Positions 1 through 15,100 of a DNA stretch of 64,000 nucleotides are shown here, piece by piece. Made by a program: the position numbers and the translations under genes. The notes under the pieces are model-generated. The model ran no database searches, was not told the DNA's origin, and saw only the letters and a program-made list of their open reading frames with translations. Position 1 is the stretch's first letter, and each line of letters starts with the position of its first letter. The stretch is from Chromobotia macracanthus (Eukaryota; Chordata; Actinopteri; Cypriniformes; Botiidae), in contig JAZGTH010000100.1 of assembly GCA_036877525.1 (NCBI GenBank), positions 1,488,001 through 1,552,000 of the forward strand, read 5' to 3'.

Positions 1-100
1 GCCCAGATCCTGGTGGGCATGGGTTCCACTCCCATCTACACACTGGGACCAACATACCTGGATGATAATGTGAAAAAGGAGAACGCATCTCTCTACCTTG
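1..100 (+). CDS. slco3a1: slco3a1 exon (5'-most in window)
   Basis: Encodes residues 1-33 of the fragment (starts AQILVGMGSTP, ends NASLYL) plus one base of the next codon. The GTAAGA donor follows at 101. The window edge cuts inside this exon or at its start, so its 5' boundary is unknown. Confidence 0.9.
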
Positions 101-3100
101 GTAAGAACATGCCTGTGTGTCATTGCATGCATGGTTTTTTGCTTTGAGTTTTGAGTATAGGGCATTTTTAATATTCTTTCTATTTGATTGTGTATTTTCT
201 ATAAATTCATAAATTCTGTATTAATTTAAATTCGCCCTGAGTCCTGCATTACTCATTGTACAGTGTAATCTGAAGTCTTCACTTCTTTGTAAAAGGTAGA
301 AGGGAATATTCTGTAGATTGTAATTCATTAGATAAGGTGGAATAAAATATCAGAAGTTACGTAAAAAATGTAAACTCCTACTCCTATGTGCAAAGACAGA
401 AAGGTTATAATACATGATCACATGATTCATGTTCCTTTCTCTGTCATCCTTTGTCTTTAATCTTATTCAAATGCCTTTTTTTCTACCCTGTGATTGATTC
501 CGATTGGTTTGAAGTCATTATAGTTTCAAACTAATTTGAATATTTTATCAGAATATAGTGATTTGTGATGCAGAAACTTCTGTGTGTTTAACCCTCTTCG
601 GGTGACATCAGTATTAGATCATCTTTTTTTGATTATATTCAGTATCATGCTATTATCAGAGTGTTAAGTCATAACCATGGCAACCATGGAAGTGCAAAGC
701 ATGCTGGGAGTGTGTAGTGGCTTTGACAAAACAAAGCTCCTTTGATTTAGAAAGGCCACTGATTTTGACGCGGAATGAATTTTTTGAAAGACCTTTATAT
801 CTACAGCTTGGTGAGTAAGTGGAGCACCATCCATGGTGGTCTGGGGCACCGTCCGTCTGGTTGTTACTCGCAGCTGTACACACTCCCAGCATCTTTAAGG
901 GCAGCCCAGGGCTAATCCAGAAATAGGGTGGGACTGCATCTGTGAACACACAGTTTTTGGAATAAAGAGCTGGCCATTATAAAGTATATATAGTACAGGC
1001 TTGTAGTCAATGTATTGATCAGTGCTTGCATTACCTGTATTCTGTGCTGTGAGGGAGGTAATGAGAAAGAGAGAGAACAACTGGCTTATTTTGTGTATTT
1101 ACACTGTCCATTCTAACATCCTGAAGTATCTCTTCTCTTCAGAAACATGTCAGTACCTCAAATTACATTTCATTGTTGGTTTTAGTTTGGTTTTGCAAGT
1201 CTGTGTATAATATGAATTAAATGGGTTGATGAACATTAATTGTGTCTGTTTGCGATAGTTTCTCCGTAGCATGTTCTGAAATGACTTTCATTTTCTGTCA
1301 ATTTTCCCTTATGTGCTATTAATACAAAAAAATCTGTTTAATTCATTAAAGTAGTTGATCAACTGAATTATTGGTTGAGTCTTTTGCTAATATTTAGATC
1401 CCTTTTTCAATTAATTCAAACCCCATTCCAATTTGTGTAAAGCACTCGGGGCAAGAAAAGATATTTGTTGGCTCGCCCTCAACATCTGTGTTCCTGTAGC
1501 TTAACTGGCAGAGCATTGCATTAGCAGCGCAAAGGTTCTGGGTTTGTTTCCCGGGGAACACGTGCTGACAAAAATGTAAATCCTCAATGTGCCTTGGATA
1601 CAAGTGTTTGTCAAATGCACACACACCTATAGTGAATTCTGCACACACACACAGATGGATGTTTAGTTGTTAATGACACTTTTATGAGTAATAGCCAATG
1701 ATGTAACATCTCTATATCAGCATCTTTTTATTATAAACCTTCCTGTCTATTTGAAGATGGACACCCCCCCACCCCCCCCCCACCCCCAAATGACCTTTTC
1801 TCTTAGGTAGCCATTCATTAATGAAGTGTTTTTGTGACTGATTTAAAGACCAGCTGAACTGAGGGGTCAGATCTGATTAGATTGGTTCTTAGTTCGATTT
1901 TCTGTTTAAGTGTAAATGCTGAATGAAGTAATAACACCCCAGCAGGCAGTTCTTCAACTTTAAATTTTGGCATTGTAATAACTAAGCGACAGCATTATTT
2001 TTTATTTGGCTGTGGGTCTTTCTGTATTCAAGGGAACTGATCATAAAGCTGTGATGACTCCCTGGTGAGTCAGAATGTTTATTTGCTGGAGTAATTGAAG
2101 AACACTGTGAAATGGATGGAGTCTGTGTTATATTGGTCTTCGCAGTATAAGGCCGCCTGGTGCAAACACATCCACTCATTCTTCTTGCTTCTGTTAAATT
2201 TAGACGGTGATAACAGCTGCTGCATGTTTTATGTGTGTGCGTGCATGAAGGAGAGAGAGGAGAGAGATTTTGACTTTACTGAGGTCTCTCTAATTCTAAT
2301 GGATTTTTGCTTTTTGCAATCAGAGCAATATTTATCTGGCCCAAAAACAGAGGATCTTAAGCTGGGTTTCTGCATTAATCTGCACCAACAGATTCAAATG
2401 TATGTTACATGCCATTAATAAAGCTAGAAAACCCTATCATTTATAAGGTGGTGAAAATAAAGTGACCAACATTATTTTATTTTGTAAAATGATAATATTC
2501 GGTTAATAATTTGTATAATGCCTGCAGCATCTCTGCAGCAAATGTATAGGGACTTGATGAACTAGTGCCTTTAAATAAATCATACTTCTAGAATAAAGTA
2601 GCTTGTTTATGCAAAAGCTACTTTAAAAAAAAACAGTCTAAAAACAGCGGAGCTACTGTCACACTACTGTATAGTCACACTACTACAACATGTATTTAAG
2701 TTAATAGCAGCAGGTCTTTTAGTTAGTTACTTCAAACACTGGTGCTTAAGTTATTCGGTAACATCTTACAATAAGGTCCCTTTGGTAACCTAAGTTATGT
2801 ATTAGATAAACTAACGATGAACAATATGCATTTTTAGCATTTATTAATCTTTGTTATCATTAGTTAATGAAATACAATTGTTCATGTTAGTTCATTGTGC
2901 ATTGACTTTAACAGACACATCTTTTGATTTAAAAATGTAAATGGTAGGTAATGAAATGAACATTAAGATAAATAAATGCTGTGAAGGTGTTGTTCATTAT
3001 TAGTTCATGTTAACTAATGTAGTTAACGTTAAAAAACGAAATCTTACTATAAAATGCTGCACGCGCTCACAGAGCTAACAGCACTGTACTCTCCTGTTCC

Positions 3101-6100
3101 TGAGTTTAATATTTTCCCCACCACGTTCCACCTATTATGCGAGATCACGTTCGTAGAGCTGCCAGTGCCATGCATGTTTGTGTAGCCCTACGGAACATTT
3201 GCACCCGTGTCACGGCATTGATGGGTCATCTGACTTTTTAACTTCCACCTCTAATTAGGCCACTGCCTTGGGTTACACGTTGGGTTACACAGCATACTCA
3301 AGTACTCAGTAAGATATTTATCATCCTCTGTGACTGCTCTACTGTACTATTCAGAATGTAAACACAGCTTGTCCTCATGTCTCTTAGCAGACGGTGACTG
3401 TCAGTTGAGATTTATGCACTATGTCACCTGACATGAATTCTGTCTATTATTGGACGACTGTCTTCTATTTTAATACAAACTCCGGCACTAATTGATTTTC
3501 TGCAGCAATACATTCTGTTGAGTTTGGAATCTGTTTTACATTTACATTTATTCATTTGGCAGATGCTTTTATCCAAAGCGACTGCCTTAAGAACCAACAA
3601 GCCAAGTCTACAAAGCTACATTTACAAGTGGGTATTATATTCTGCTACTAGAGACAAGATGAACAGAAATGTTTTTTTAATATGTAGGAAAGAATATCAG
3701 AGCATTAGGGATTAGTTATTGTTTGAAGTCTCTTGAAATTTTGATATCCTGTTTCCGTGTGATCCAAAACAGTTGACATGCATTTTATTGGTGCTAACAA
3801 AATCAACATAACCTGGTTTAAATTGGCTAGTCTGTGCTATGTGTATAATCTATAACCTTATTATCATTTTGAATGACTTGAATAGCATAGAATGGTTTTA
3901 CATTGTCATTTTTATGACTTCAGTGACACAAATGTGGCCATTACAGCTATGTGCGTGTGAGTGGCCAGATTGGCTTTGACAGATGTCACATTGTCTCAGA
4001 AATGGATCAGGACACTTGTTTTGGCATTAATCGTAGTTAGCGCCTGTCCGCAGGGGTTGCGAACAATATATGTCACTTTGAACAGTTGAAATTTAACAAT
4101 CTCATTAGACAAATTAACTCTATTTACAGTTTACGGCTTTGTCAACTAAACCGTTTTGGGTTGATCCAAATGATTATGGATCACTGTATTTATCATGTTA
4201 ACCCTTGTATGAGCATTTGGTAAAACTACAAAACAGTGCAGCAACTAGATAAATTTAGTGAAAAATAGTTTCCTCCTCTAATCAGTTTTTGGTTACATTT
4301 GTATTGTGTGTTTTTTTAATGGACTGGTACACTTAATACACAAAGCTATTGTAGGCTGTTCAGTTTTTACATACAGAATACAAACGTTACACAATAAAAA
4401 CATTTAAAGATGTTAAACTGTTTTAAAAGACATTTTAAAAGCTATTTAAAAGTTGAAAAGTATTCCTAGTTTTATCTGTGCTTTGGAAACTCAAATATCT
4501 CCTTTATCTCAACCTTGCTCTGAAAGACATCCATTGTCTGTACCGCCCCCTGTTCTCAAAAGACATTTTGTTGTTTGTTGACACAGCAGGATTTTTGATT
4601 CTATATGGAACCTGAAACCACAACCTCAGTATCTGTTATTTTGTGTGATAAATATCAAGTACATCCATCTTTTGATAGAGCCTATTGTTTTGCTATAAAT
4701 AGATTGAAAGGAGATGAATTCCTCTCGGGTTTTAGACCTGACTTTGTCTTCTCTAATGACCTTCCCTGAGGAAGAAATTCAGCTCTCTTGCTGAACTGAA
4801 AAATGTTTGCCACACTTCAGTCCCAACCCAGGGGCTATGGAAAACTACATTCTCTGAGGTTCTTTGCAAGTTATGCATCTGTTACAAATGCCTGTACAAG
4901 GATTCAGTATTTTCAGTCTATGAATACCCAGTGTTTGGCAAAAATGTAGCTTTTGTCATTTCTCACTTTATATGGGATTTGGCTAGTGAAATTGTTCACT
5001 CAGAACAGATTGTGCCAGTTGTCCGTGAAACAACAGCAGCTTTAAGTGTTGCCCCATAAAGAATAGCTTTCTGTTTAGTATTATATCTTATGTCTTATTA
5101 GTCCAAGTTCTCTATTCTTATGCTAATCTCATTTAAAGACCTTGCCCCAGTTCAATCTGAATTTGGACGTAGCAGCTGCTGAGTAGGTCTGGATGTGCTG
5201 TTGTGGTGTGTCTAGAATATTGATGTACAATTGGGCTTAGTGATACTTTGTCATGCTCCAGTATTCACCTCAAAGTACAGAGAGATATTCTACATGGTTC
5301 TTTATCTGCTATCTGTGAGAATGTGTGTAGGTCTGATGGTCCAGAATGGCAGGAACATATTAAGATTTGCTTGAGTAATTCTAGAGTAGAACAGAAAACC
5401 TTCTTAAAACAGTTCTTCTGCTCAGAACTGCTCCTCACAGTCCAGATTTGAAACAGGTTTTAGGGTGATTTTGGAGGGCTGGTTTGTTCTTTGTGTAGTC
5501 ATGGGCGGCAACAGAAGTGGGCTTAAGCTCCAAATGTTTATAGTAAAACTCAGAATGTTTTTATAACTTGGTGTTTCCCACAAAGTTTTTGTATCTGGTA
5601 ATTTATATCAATAATAAAAGCCGTTCAGATCTTTAAGCCTGTGTCAGTCAAGCTCTGTCAGTCATTCGTGGTCCTGCAAACCAGATATTAGACTATTAGC
5701 ATAAAGTCTGGTGCACATTGTACTTTGTTCTGTGTGTACACTCACGGCACAGCTTTTGTTCTGTAGATGAAACCAAAGAAATTAGCAGAACCTGGTATTT
5801 CTAGGCTTTGTGGTCTGAGTTTTAATCTGGTGACTATTCAATGACCCTCAAACTGCCCCTGACTACGCCGACCTGTCACCGAGGTCAACACGGAAAAGCT
5901 GCAGGTGTATGCTCGTCCACTGCACTCTCACAAAAGAGCGGATGCCCATCTCACTGCTCCCTCCCCCACCGGCCTTCATTGTCTGTGGCCACTCTGCAGA
6001 TAAATACAGTGCGCTCGGCCCAGATGGCTCTTTTAGAAAGAATGTGCAGAGGGATCATCTGTCACTTGTCCAGAATACTGGGTCATGGCAGAGGCATTTC

Positions 6101-9100
6101 TAAAGCTCATGCAATCAGTGCAAAGCCAGTTTGTAATCCAGCGTGAGGAGAACACAGACATGCTCTCTGATGCCTGATGCACGTCTCCTGTCATCAGACC
6201 CTGACATCATATATGACATCATATATAATACACAATGACAAATTTTCTTGCAATGATTCTCCAGAGTTGAGTCTTTCTGAGATTAAAGTCACCTTCTTTG
6301 TTTAGTATAAAGGATATATCCATGCACTTTTTTTATTCATATGCCCCCATAATCCTTAATCAAAATCTGAAAATGTATTTCCCCTCTGCAATGGGATCCC
6401 CTTCTCTGATGATGTCTGTCTGATGGCTTGGGCGGTGCCAGAGCTTTTAAACACCTATTTTTCTAGATCCAATCAATTTCCAACCAAAAAATGCAAGCCC
6501 TGCCTTCTATTTCTTACTTCACTATAAATTGTCACACATACTTTAAGTACGTAAGTTTTATTATATAAGTACGTTTAAGTTTTATTTTTTTAAATGATTA
6601 ATGTCTTTTATAGTGTTATTGGAATAGTAGAATAATATAAAAGGTGTCATGCTGCCAGTAAGGAGACATCCAGTTAAAAACAATATTTGAAATGTGGACG
6701 TGAGAAATGTGACCTGGGCTCTTATGGTAATAAACGGTACAAATGGATAATGCAGATTAAAAATATTTAAATTTTATATATATATATTACACCAGACCCT
6801 ATTCTCTATCTAGACACAGAGAATACACCATATAGACACAGAATCGTTTTGTTTTTTTAATGAAAACAGGTCTTCCTATTTTTAGTTGTTTCTCATTGTC
6901 TTCACTTTCCTAATTTCACTTTTCTTCCGTTACTGTGCAGTCTTTCATTTCTCCCCGTTTTCTGTCCATGAGTAGATGACATAGAGAGAGTGAGTGTTGA
7001 GAGAGCAGTGAGAAGACACAGAAAGAGTGAGATCTCAGAGTGGATAGGATTAGGAGACCAGAGTGACATCAGTGGCTGGTCAAGACAGAGGTACAGAGGG
7101 ATTAGCTTTAACTTTTCTTTGGGTGGCTCCCCTTAATAACATTCCTGCACTAAAGCCCTTTAATGAGCACAGTGCCTTTGATCAGCAGGTCACGTGGAGG
7201 TGGAGATTGCCAGTGTCTGGACCCGTGTTGAGCATCAGTCGTCAGCTGTCTCAGGTGCTGCCAGTAGATGTGGTGAAACAATCAGCTTTGTTGATGCAAT
7301 AATTCTATTTTACTGAAAATGAAACCTTGGAGTTTCATTCCATTAAAGCTCTATCAGGTTCCACGGAATTCAAGTGCTTGTCGTTTGCAAAGTTCTGCAC
7401 ATCCCCCACGATATGTTGTCTGATATATAAAGCCCTCGCAGCTCTGTCATTTTACAGTACTGTAGGCTATTTAAACCCATTCCACTCAATCACAGTTCAT
7501 AAATAAAAAAGTCAGACCTAAATATGTCAATAAAGGCACGGTTTTTGTCAGTGGAGGAAGAAAATCTTTTCCCTGTGTGACTTTGAAACTGGAGCAGTTT
7601 GACAGTCATGGAAGAAGATTCATTAGCAGGATCTGTTTCTTCAGACATCGCTGTCATAAATATTTGCCCCATTTATAGAACCCACTGTTATCTGTGTTAA
7701 GGGCAAGTTAAATGTTTAGTTCATACAACAGTTTATGTCTGAGGAATCTTTATGCAGCTTCTCTCCATACAAGGACACTGAATAATGACTATTAGAGTCT
7801 GTCACATAAAGCTATTGTATGACTGCTGTTTTGTATTCTGTAGAGTTTAACAGACATTATCACTAAATGGTTTATGTGAAAGAGTAGTATAAGATTCCTT
7901 AAAATGTTCTTCTTAAAAAAGTATACAGTTTTTTAATTATTTGCTTATGACATTAGCAGGAAAACATGTTCATTTAAAGTTTATCTCTTGCTTTAAAGCT
8001 GCAGTCCATGACTGCAAGACTTTGAACACAGATCTCTCAAAAACTTGCTCAATAAGTGATTTTTGTTGATTTGTAACCCTAAAGGTTTTGAGGGCTCCAA
8101 GATTGCAGCTTGAAAATCCGGTCCAGCCGTGCAGGAATTAGTCCCAGTGCACTCTTTAGCAGTCAATTAAAAAACCAAAGCAACAAATAACATTAAGGCA
8201 GCAATTAGTCTGTAGAACATAAGGGGAAGGTCCATGAGGAGCACGTCAGCAGTTTTTATGCCACCTCAGGATGTAGGAGGGAGAAGGGAGGTCCTTGAAA
8301 GCTTACCTAGTGATATCTCCAGCTGGAGGAAACCACTGTCAACAGCACCTCTGCTATAACAAACTTCTTTCCATTAGCAAGAGGCTCTGTGAACCTGGTT
8401 TACAGACCAGCTTTATCTATTTGCAAAGAATGTGCCGTAAGACCAAGGTTATTGAAGTCCCATTTATGTTACATGAACTTAGAACCATAAATTCCAGTAA
8501 AACTGTCCCTAGCCAATCATCTTTCTGATGATCATTTTCTGATGATCATTCATGAGTCATTTTGAGGTTACTATATTGGTAATGTGGAGGTTAAACTGTA
8601 TGTCTTTTTTAAAACAACACACTTAACATTACACACTTTGGCATCACAATTCTGTCCAAGCATTTTTACTGAAGGTGATTCCTGCCTCACTCTGAGTTTA
8701 GAGTAGAACTTGGGAGATTTGTAGTGAATGTTGCTGTCTGTATCGGTCAGAGTTCCACATGCTTGCATCAGGATAAGCAGAAACCGTGAAGGCAGTCAGC
8801 AATGTGAAGCCCAGAAGAGACCCACTGCTTCAGCAAATAAAGTGCTCATTGGCTTTATGTGAGTGGAGTGTTCGTGATTGATTCTATTAGAAGAACAAAG
8901 TTTGAGACATGATCTCCAAGTGTTTGTAATTGCAATTATGTAGTTTTATTAATTATGCATTTGACTGAGTCAAAACGACTTGGGAGTGTGTTGAAGCTAT
9001 ACATTTTATCAGCGAATTTAACCCATGACCTTGGCATTGCTAGCATCATACTCTACCAGTTAAGCTACATATTATGTTTTTAGTTTGTCTGTACTGAGTG

Positions 9101-12100
9101 ACTTTGAATTAGAATCCTATATCCCATATCATTGTAAATATATTGTATATATATTTATATGTTTATATTTGTAAGTATATTTCATTTGAAGCTCAGCAAC
9201 TACCTTAGCAGTAAAGTAGGAGCAGTTGTTGTAAATGTTTAATATTGCGGGACTTTATGGTTTGCTTTACTCTAGATCCAACAAAATGGCTTGTGATGCT
9301 GATTAAATGAGATAATCAAGCAGCTGATCTATAACAGTGCCTTTTCTCATTTATACTATTAATAATTCATAAGTGCTCCCATTGGAGAAACAACTGAAAC
9401 AGCGTTGCAAGCATCTCACTTATCTGTCAAAGCATCTAGCATGCTGTCACAATTATGTGAGCACAACCCGAGTTTCATTGTGTGTAAGCTTGGATATATA
9501 GCACATTGATTTCAAAGATCTTAATTTAAGTAGTATATAGAGATGCAACTGGAGAGGGCAGTCAGCCATAATGTGAACAGGTAGACAAATTTACCTGCTT
9601 GCTTTGAAAGGGTTAGGGGAAAGGGCATATATATATCTTAACAGGTCTTCAGGCAGAGCAGGCTGGGTGACAGCTTTTGGAATAAGATCTGCTGTTATGA
9701 AGAACTCCAGCCTGGATGTGTCTAGTGTGGTGACACATGACCTAGTTCATTCCTGTCTGGCTGTAGCAGAACACTTTCATAATACAACTGATTTACGGTA
9801 AGTGTAACAAAACTTTAAAACTGTCACTGATCTACTTTTCTTAAGCCCTAGTCAGATGGGGCTAGTTTTCCCTGAGGAGGTAAATTTGTGTTTCACAGAC
9901 ATACTTTGTGATTTTAATTCTGCTTATATCATTACAAATTATGACTTAGAAGTCGAATTAAAAGTATTGTTCTGTCCTGAAAGAAAATGTCTGTGCTTGT
10001 GATTTTTTGCAAACATTCTAATTCATTTTAAACTTAAAGGCAGGGTGATTTTTCCAGAAACATTTTTGTTATGCTGGTTGAAAATCACATTTTGATAGCA
10101 ATCAATAAGTAGTCTAAATATATTTATGTAAATGTATATCTTCTGTGGAATGCGCAGGACTATAAAATAATCGTCCAATCATTCGGTATGAATGCAATAA
10201 TAGGATGTCCTGTTTATCAAACTATGTATGCATTTATGTGTTTTGGAGCACTCTAAAGTTAAACCAGTAAGGAGAGTCCAATCAAAAACAGGAGCTGACA
10301 GTAGCTTTCCTTGAGGGATTTGTGCTCCTGATGTCATTTTTTTGTGGTATTATTCTTTAAGATGGGAGTCAGAACATTAGAACATGCTACATCACTTACA
10401 GCCACTGGATCACTCAGTAGATGGTGATTTGAGGTGATATTGTTCATGGAGCTCGTGTCTCATGAGACAACTTCACCACGTCACGTGGAAAGCAGCATTG
10501 ATTTGTCATAACTGTCTTCCCAAATCATGTGTCATTCCAGCTAACAATTGTAGGTTGTAAGAATGTTTCCCTAACATTTCCATTAAGTAACAAAAACGTT
10601 AAAGAGGTTATTTAAAATTTCTAGGAACATCCAGCTTTTTTAGACATTGCATTAATGTTATTGCTTGGTTATGAGAACATTATTCAAACATTTTTATAAT
10701 ACTGTAACGTTTATTAAAACGTTCCACTAACTACTTAAGAATAAAGTTTTGATATGCTAGCTCTCTGTTGGTCAACAATTGCTAGACTAAACTCACAACC
10801 TTCCTGTTGACCATCCTGAGACGTGTGTGTTTGTGTCATGATTCCAGTATCAATTAAATGAGGTTTTAAAAACGTTACTCTGTCAAGCTTTTTATATTGG
10901 TAGTGGATCAGTGCCAATGAAGAATCTGTGAGATTAATCAGTTGAGTGCTGCTGACTTCTTGTGCAGGAATACTGAGTTTGCTAAATGAAGCACAGAGTT
11001 TTATCTCTCACTCTCTCTTTCTCTCATTCTCTCTCTTTTCTCTTTCTGTCTCTTCTGTGTCAGCTACATTGCTCCTTTTGTCTGATGGATTGTTGCTGCT
11101 CTGTGGCTTTTGAGGCCCCTGTGGCCTGGTGCACCTCATTAGCCTCAAAGTTACACCTGCCCCAGGGACACAAATGTCCTTTCAAAAGACTGCGCTTCTC
11201 TTTGCATTCACAGATTTGTGCTTGGGTTACATCCCATCGATGAGAGTTATAGCTACTCCTGTGCTTTGTTGTTTCAGGAGAATTGTTTTACTATAATGTT
11301 AGAAGTTCCTTTGAGCCAATCCCATTTTTCAGTTTTTAAACACATGAGAAAGTCTATAGGACTTTTTTTTACCTTTTAAATTGATTTCCATACCTGTGTA
11401 GTCGCCGCTCATGTTTATCCTTGCAATGGGGGTTTACACAACCCTGCTAAAACAGATTAACCCAGATTAAGGCAGATCAAAATCAGATAAACTCCACCTT
11501 TGCCAGGCTGTTAAACCAGCTTCCTTAAGCTGGCTTGCAGTGATATTTCCTCACATGCTCTTTCACTGTCTTTAATACACTAAAAACAGAGCTGTCATTC
11601 AAAACACTTAAATTGACATTTGTCTAGGAGTTTATAACTGAATGTTGTCAGGATAGCAACAAAGCCTTGTTTGGACTGGACTGGTAGCATAGAACAGTAA
11701 AGGGACAGCTGTGTCAGGTTATTCTGATGGGGTCTCTCTGGGAGAGATATATAAGGTTGGTTGTAAGAAGACACTGCTGAATCAGCAACTGGCTTGACAA
11801 TGTCATTTGCCATTTCATTGTCTTTAACCGCTGTCTCCTGGCAAGGTTACAGGGTCACACAACCAGAGAGACCTGGCGCTGTGCACTTACAGTAACATAT
11901 AAATAAAGAACTGTCCCTCAACTCTTTACTGCATATAAAAAAGTTTGAAGTGAGCCATTTTTTCATAACAAATGCCACATTTTCGTTACATCACTTCCTA
12001 CCTCAACAATAAAGAGCTTCAGCTGAAAGCATTTTTCTGAATTTATCTGCCCCACTCAGAGACATTTTGCACTATGGTTATGTTTTTCAGCTTTAGCTCA

Positions 12101-15100
12101 CTGAATGTTGCATGATGAATTGCACCATGTTGTGCTGCTGTTGTGCTTACGGGCACAATTCTCCTGGGGTACGAGGCACCATTAGAGCCCAGTGAGAGAT
12201 TATACAACTCATACCCATATTTAATCAGCTTTATGCTCATAACAACTCCAGAAGTCTAGCAATGAATCCCACACAGGGCACAACTGGTATTATTGGGGGA
12301 CGCAAGAGTTTTTTATTACAGCGTATGCTTCACGCTCAGGTGTTTTAAGGCCGTTGGGGGCCATTAATTCTTTCCAGTTATGTAGACTTCACCTTGTGCA
12401 ACCTTCACAATGGAGTGTGAACTTTTGTTTCACAACATTGCATTGAGGATGGGGTTCATTTAGCACCAAAGGTGCTTGTTTCATCCTTTATTTGTTTGTC
12501 GTCTATAGAGATGAGATAAATCCTCAAGCAGAATGTCAGGTGTTGGGAACATTTGAGAGGGTGTCCCTGGGACTAAATCATATCTGCATCCATCACACAT
12601 GGGAAAAGAGAACACACACGCATTCACACCTCCACAGGGATGTCCTTGAGTGACATTGAGATGTGATGCAGTATTCTGCGGTTGTGGTATATACTGATGC
12701 CCGACTGCGGCATGAATGTCCTTCAGCTCGCTCGGCTGCTGCTCAGTGGAGTTTTTTTTCAGTTACTGAAACCTGATTGGATCCTTTGGAATTTTTTTTT
12801 GCAAGGACCACATTGCCAACGCTGCATTTGTGTTGACTGACTTACTCTGTGCATTCTGCGACACGTCGAATAAGAAGGTCTGCTTTGCAAGTTGCAATTT
12901 AAAGGTTGATTTGTACGAATTTTCGGAGCGTGCCTTTGTAACGTTGATTACAATAATGCAATATTGCATAGCACAGCATGTTTTTAACCTCAGTAAGTAA
13001 CTTCTCTGTCCTTTCCCAAGAATAAATAACACAATGCATGCTGGGTAAAGGTTGAATCTAGACTGGATTTCTGCCAGCCAACAGGGAACCTTGAAGGCTG
13101 TCCAATTAAATGACCCTCCTTCCCCTTCTATTCATGCATAACACTATTAACAAGATAAATTGAGCCAAACAAAGCACTGTTTCACAATTAAGGACGATGA
13201 AATATGTGCACAGTCACCTGTGTTGATAGATGTTATATTGAGTTTTGGTTTAAACCATTTTTATACTGAAGTGATACTCAAGTGATCAGTTACACTTACC
13301 ATAATGATTATGGATTAAATCTTTGAGTGCAAAAGTTTGTGTGTGTTGTTATTTCTTTAGGTTAATGGACAACTTGGTAAACATAGACCAAAACCAAATG
13401 ACAAATGGTCACGAATAATCACAAATATTCACAAATGATTCCAAACTTAAATTTATTTTTACCCTAATTCTAATGTTGATGAATCTGGATCATCCTAAAT
13501 GAGCCCAAAATGTGTAATTAGCATAATACATAGACGCAGAATCTGCATCTAAGGGCTCTCTACAACCATGTTCTTATGCATATTCATATCCTTAAAGCAA
13601 ACACTCAATATGTGCATACACATGCTTAGTGAATAGGATCCAGTGTCTGTACTTTACATGCAAGTAGGCCTACTTTAAGTTTGTGCCATGTTTAAGAATT
13701 CAAAACTTGCAAACCTGAAAGTTTTGTCCTCCACACACACTGATAAGTGATAAATGGCTATGCTGCGTATTTAACCAGCACATATTTTCCTCCTGAAATC
13801 ATGGCTGTAACTGGCATTTTATGACCACATTGTAGAGCCATGTGATGTGAGATTATTATTGGAATGGTTTCATGCAGTGTACATGTGCTGAGGTCGACTC
13901 GGAAAGGGTTCATGCAGGGATGCCAGCTCTGTTTCCTGTCTCTGGAGTTCTGCTCCGCTTCCACAGAAGAAAATTATACATAATTGCTAATTTCTCAATT
14001 AGCTAACACTGAAATCGATAAAGACTTAAGTTCATTAGGGAGATGACTCTTTAGATGACTCTTCTACCCAGCTAACAGTTTCGGGATGTAAGAACATTTC
14101 CCTAACATTTCCTTTAAGTAACAAATGCTTTATAATGTTATTTTGAAAGTTCTTGGAACGTTTAAAGTGTTCAGTTTTTATTGCTTGGTTATAAGAATGT
14201 CTTTTGGCCATTCAAAAAAAAAATTCCATCTGATTTTGGCTCCTGCGCATGTAGTGGAGAGTAAACCAAGCTGGAGATCTGGTACCACAGAAGCACTCTT
14301 ATGAAAATGGCTTGCATTGTTAATGAATTTGATGATAAATGTTACAGGCAAGCAGCTTCTCACAGAAGCTGAATTCTCTGGGGCAATTTATTAATTGCTA
14401 TGAAAGACTATCGGGTGCATGTTTTCTCTCTGTTTGTGAAATGTTGGTATACCGTTTGGTCCTGTGATGGGCATTTCTGCTCTGGGCTGATAAGAAGATT
14501 TACCCGTGGCTTTTGAGATGTGACATAATGTATTTTCCCTTCTATAGCCCTCATTAGTCTTTAGGAGTAAGCTGTTATTTAATTAGGATGTAGATAATGG
14601 TGATTGAATGTTTGAGGATGCAAAATTAGGTGATACCCTGGTCTACCAATGTTTGTAAAGAAAGACGGTCATGTGAATAAGTGAAGTTTTTTATGGATGA
14701 AAAGTCAGAAGCATTATTTTCAAGCAATTTTGGCTTTGAACATGCTACAAAAGTACAAAAGCTTCTTTTGTTGGTAAGTGAAATAATGAGAAAGAAATCG
14801 CCAAAAACATCCATCTTATTTTAATGCAATCCATCTTATTAAGATATTTAAACTTGTAAGAAAGAATTTTCCAGGAGGAGAGGAAGGATAATGGTATTTT
14901 TTTCATCTCCATATTTGGCTTAAAGTGTGAAATATCTGCAGTTGTCATGCAGCTCTTTGCCTATAATAGATTGTGTGAGAGATCTGGCTCATCTTCTCAG
15001 GGAACGTAACCTATATATGTCTCATGTAAGTACAAGAGTCAGAACCAGTGTAGTCCTGTTTACATTAAATATAATGTGACTTATCTGTCCACCCCAACAT

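Noticed and set aside
1489..1620. Possible functional tRNA gene
   Set aside because: The A and B boxes are present, but the acceptor stem does not close. The sequence continues into a SINE body and tail that recur elsewhere in the window.
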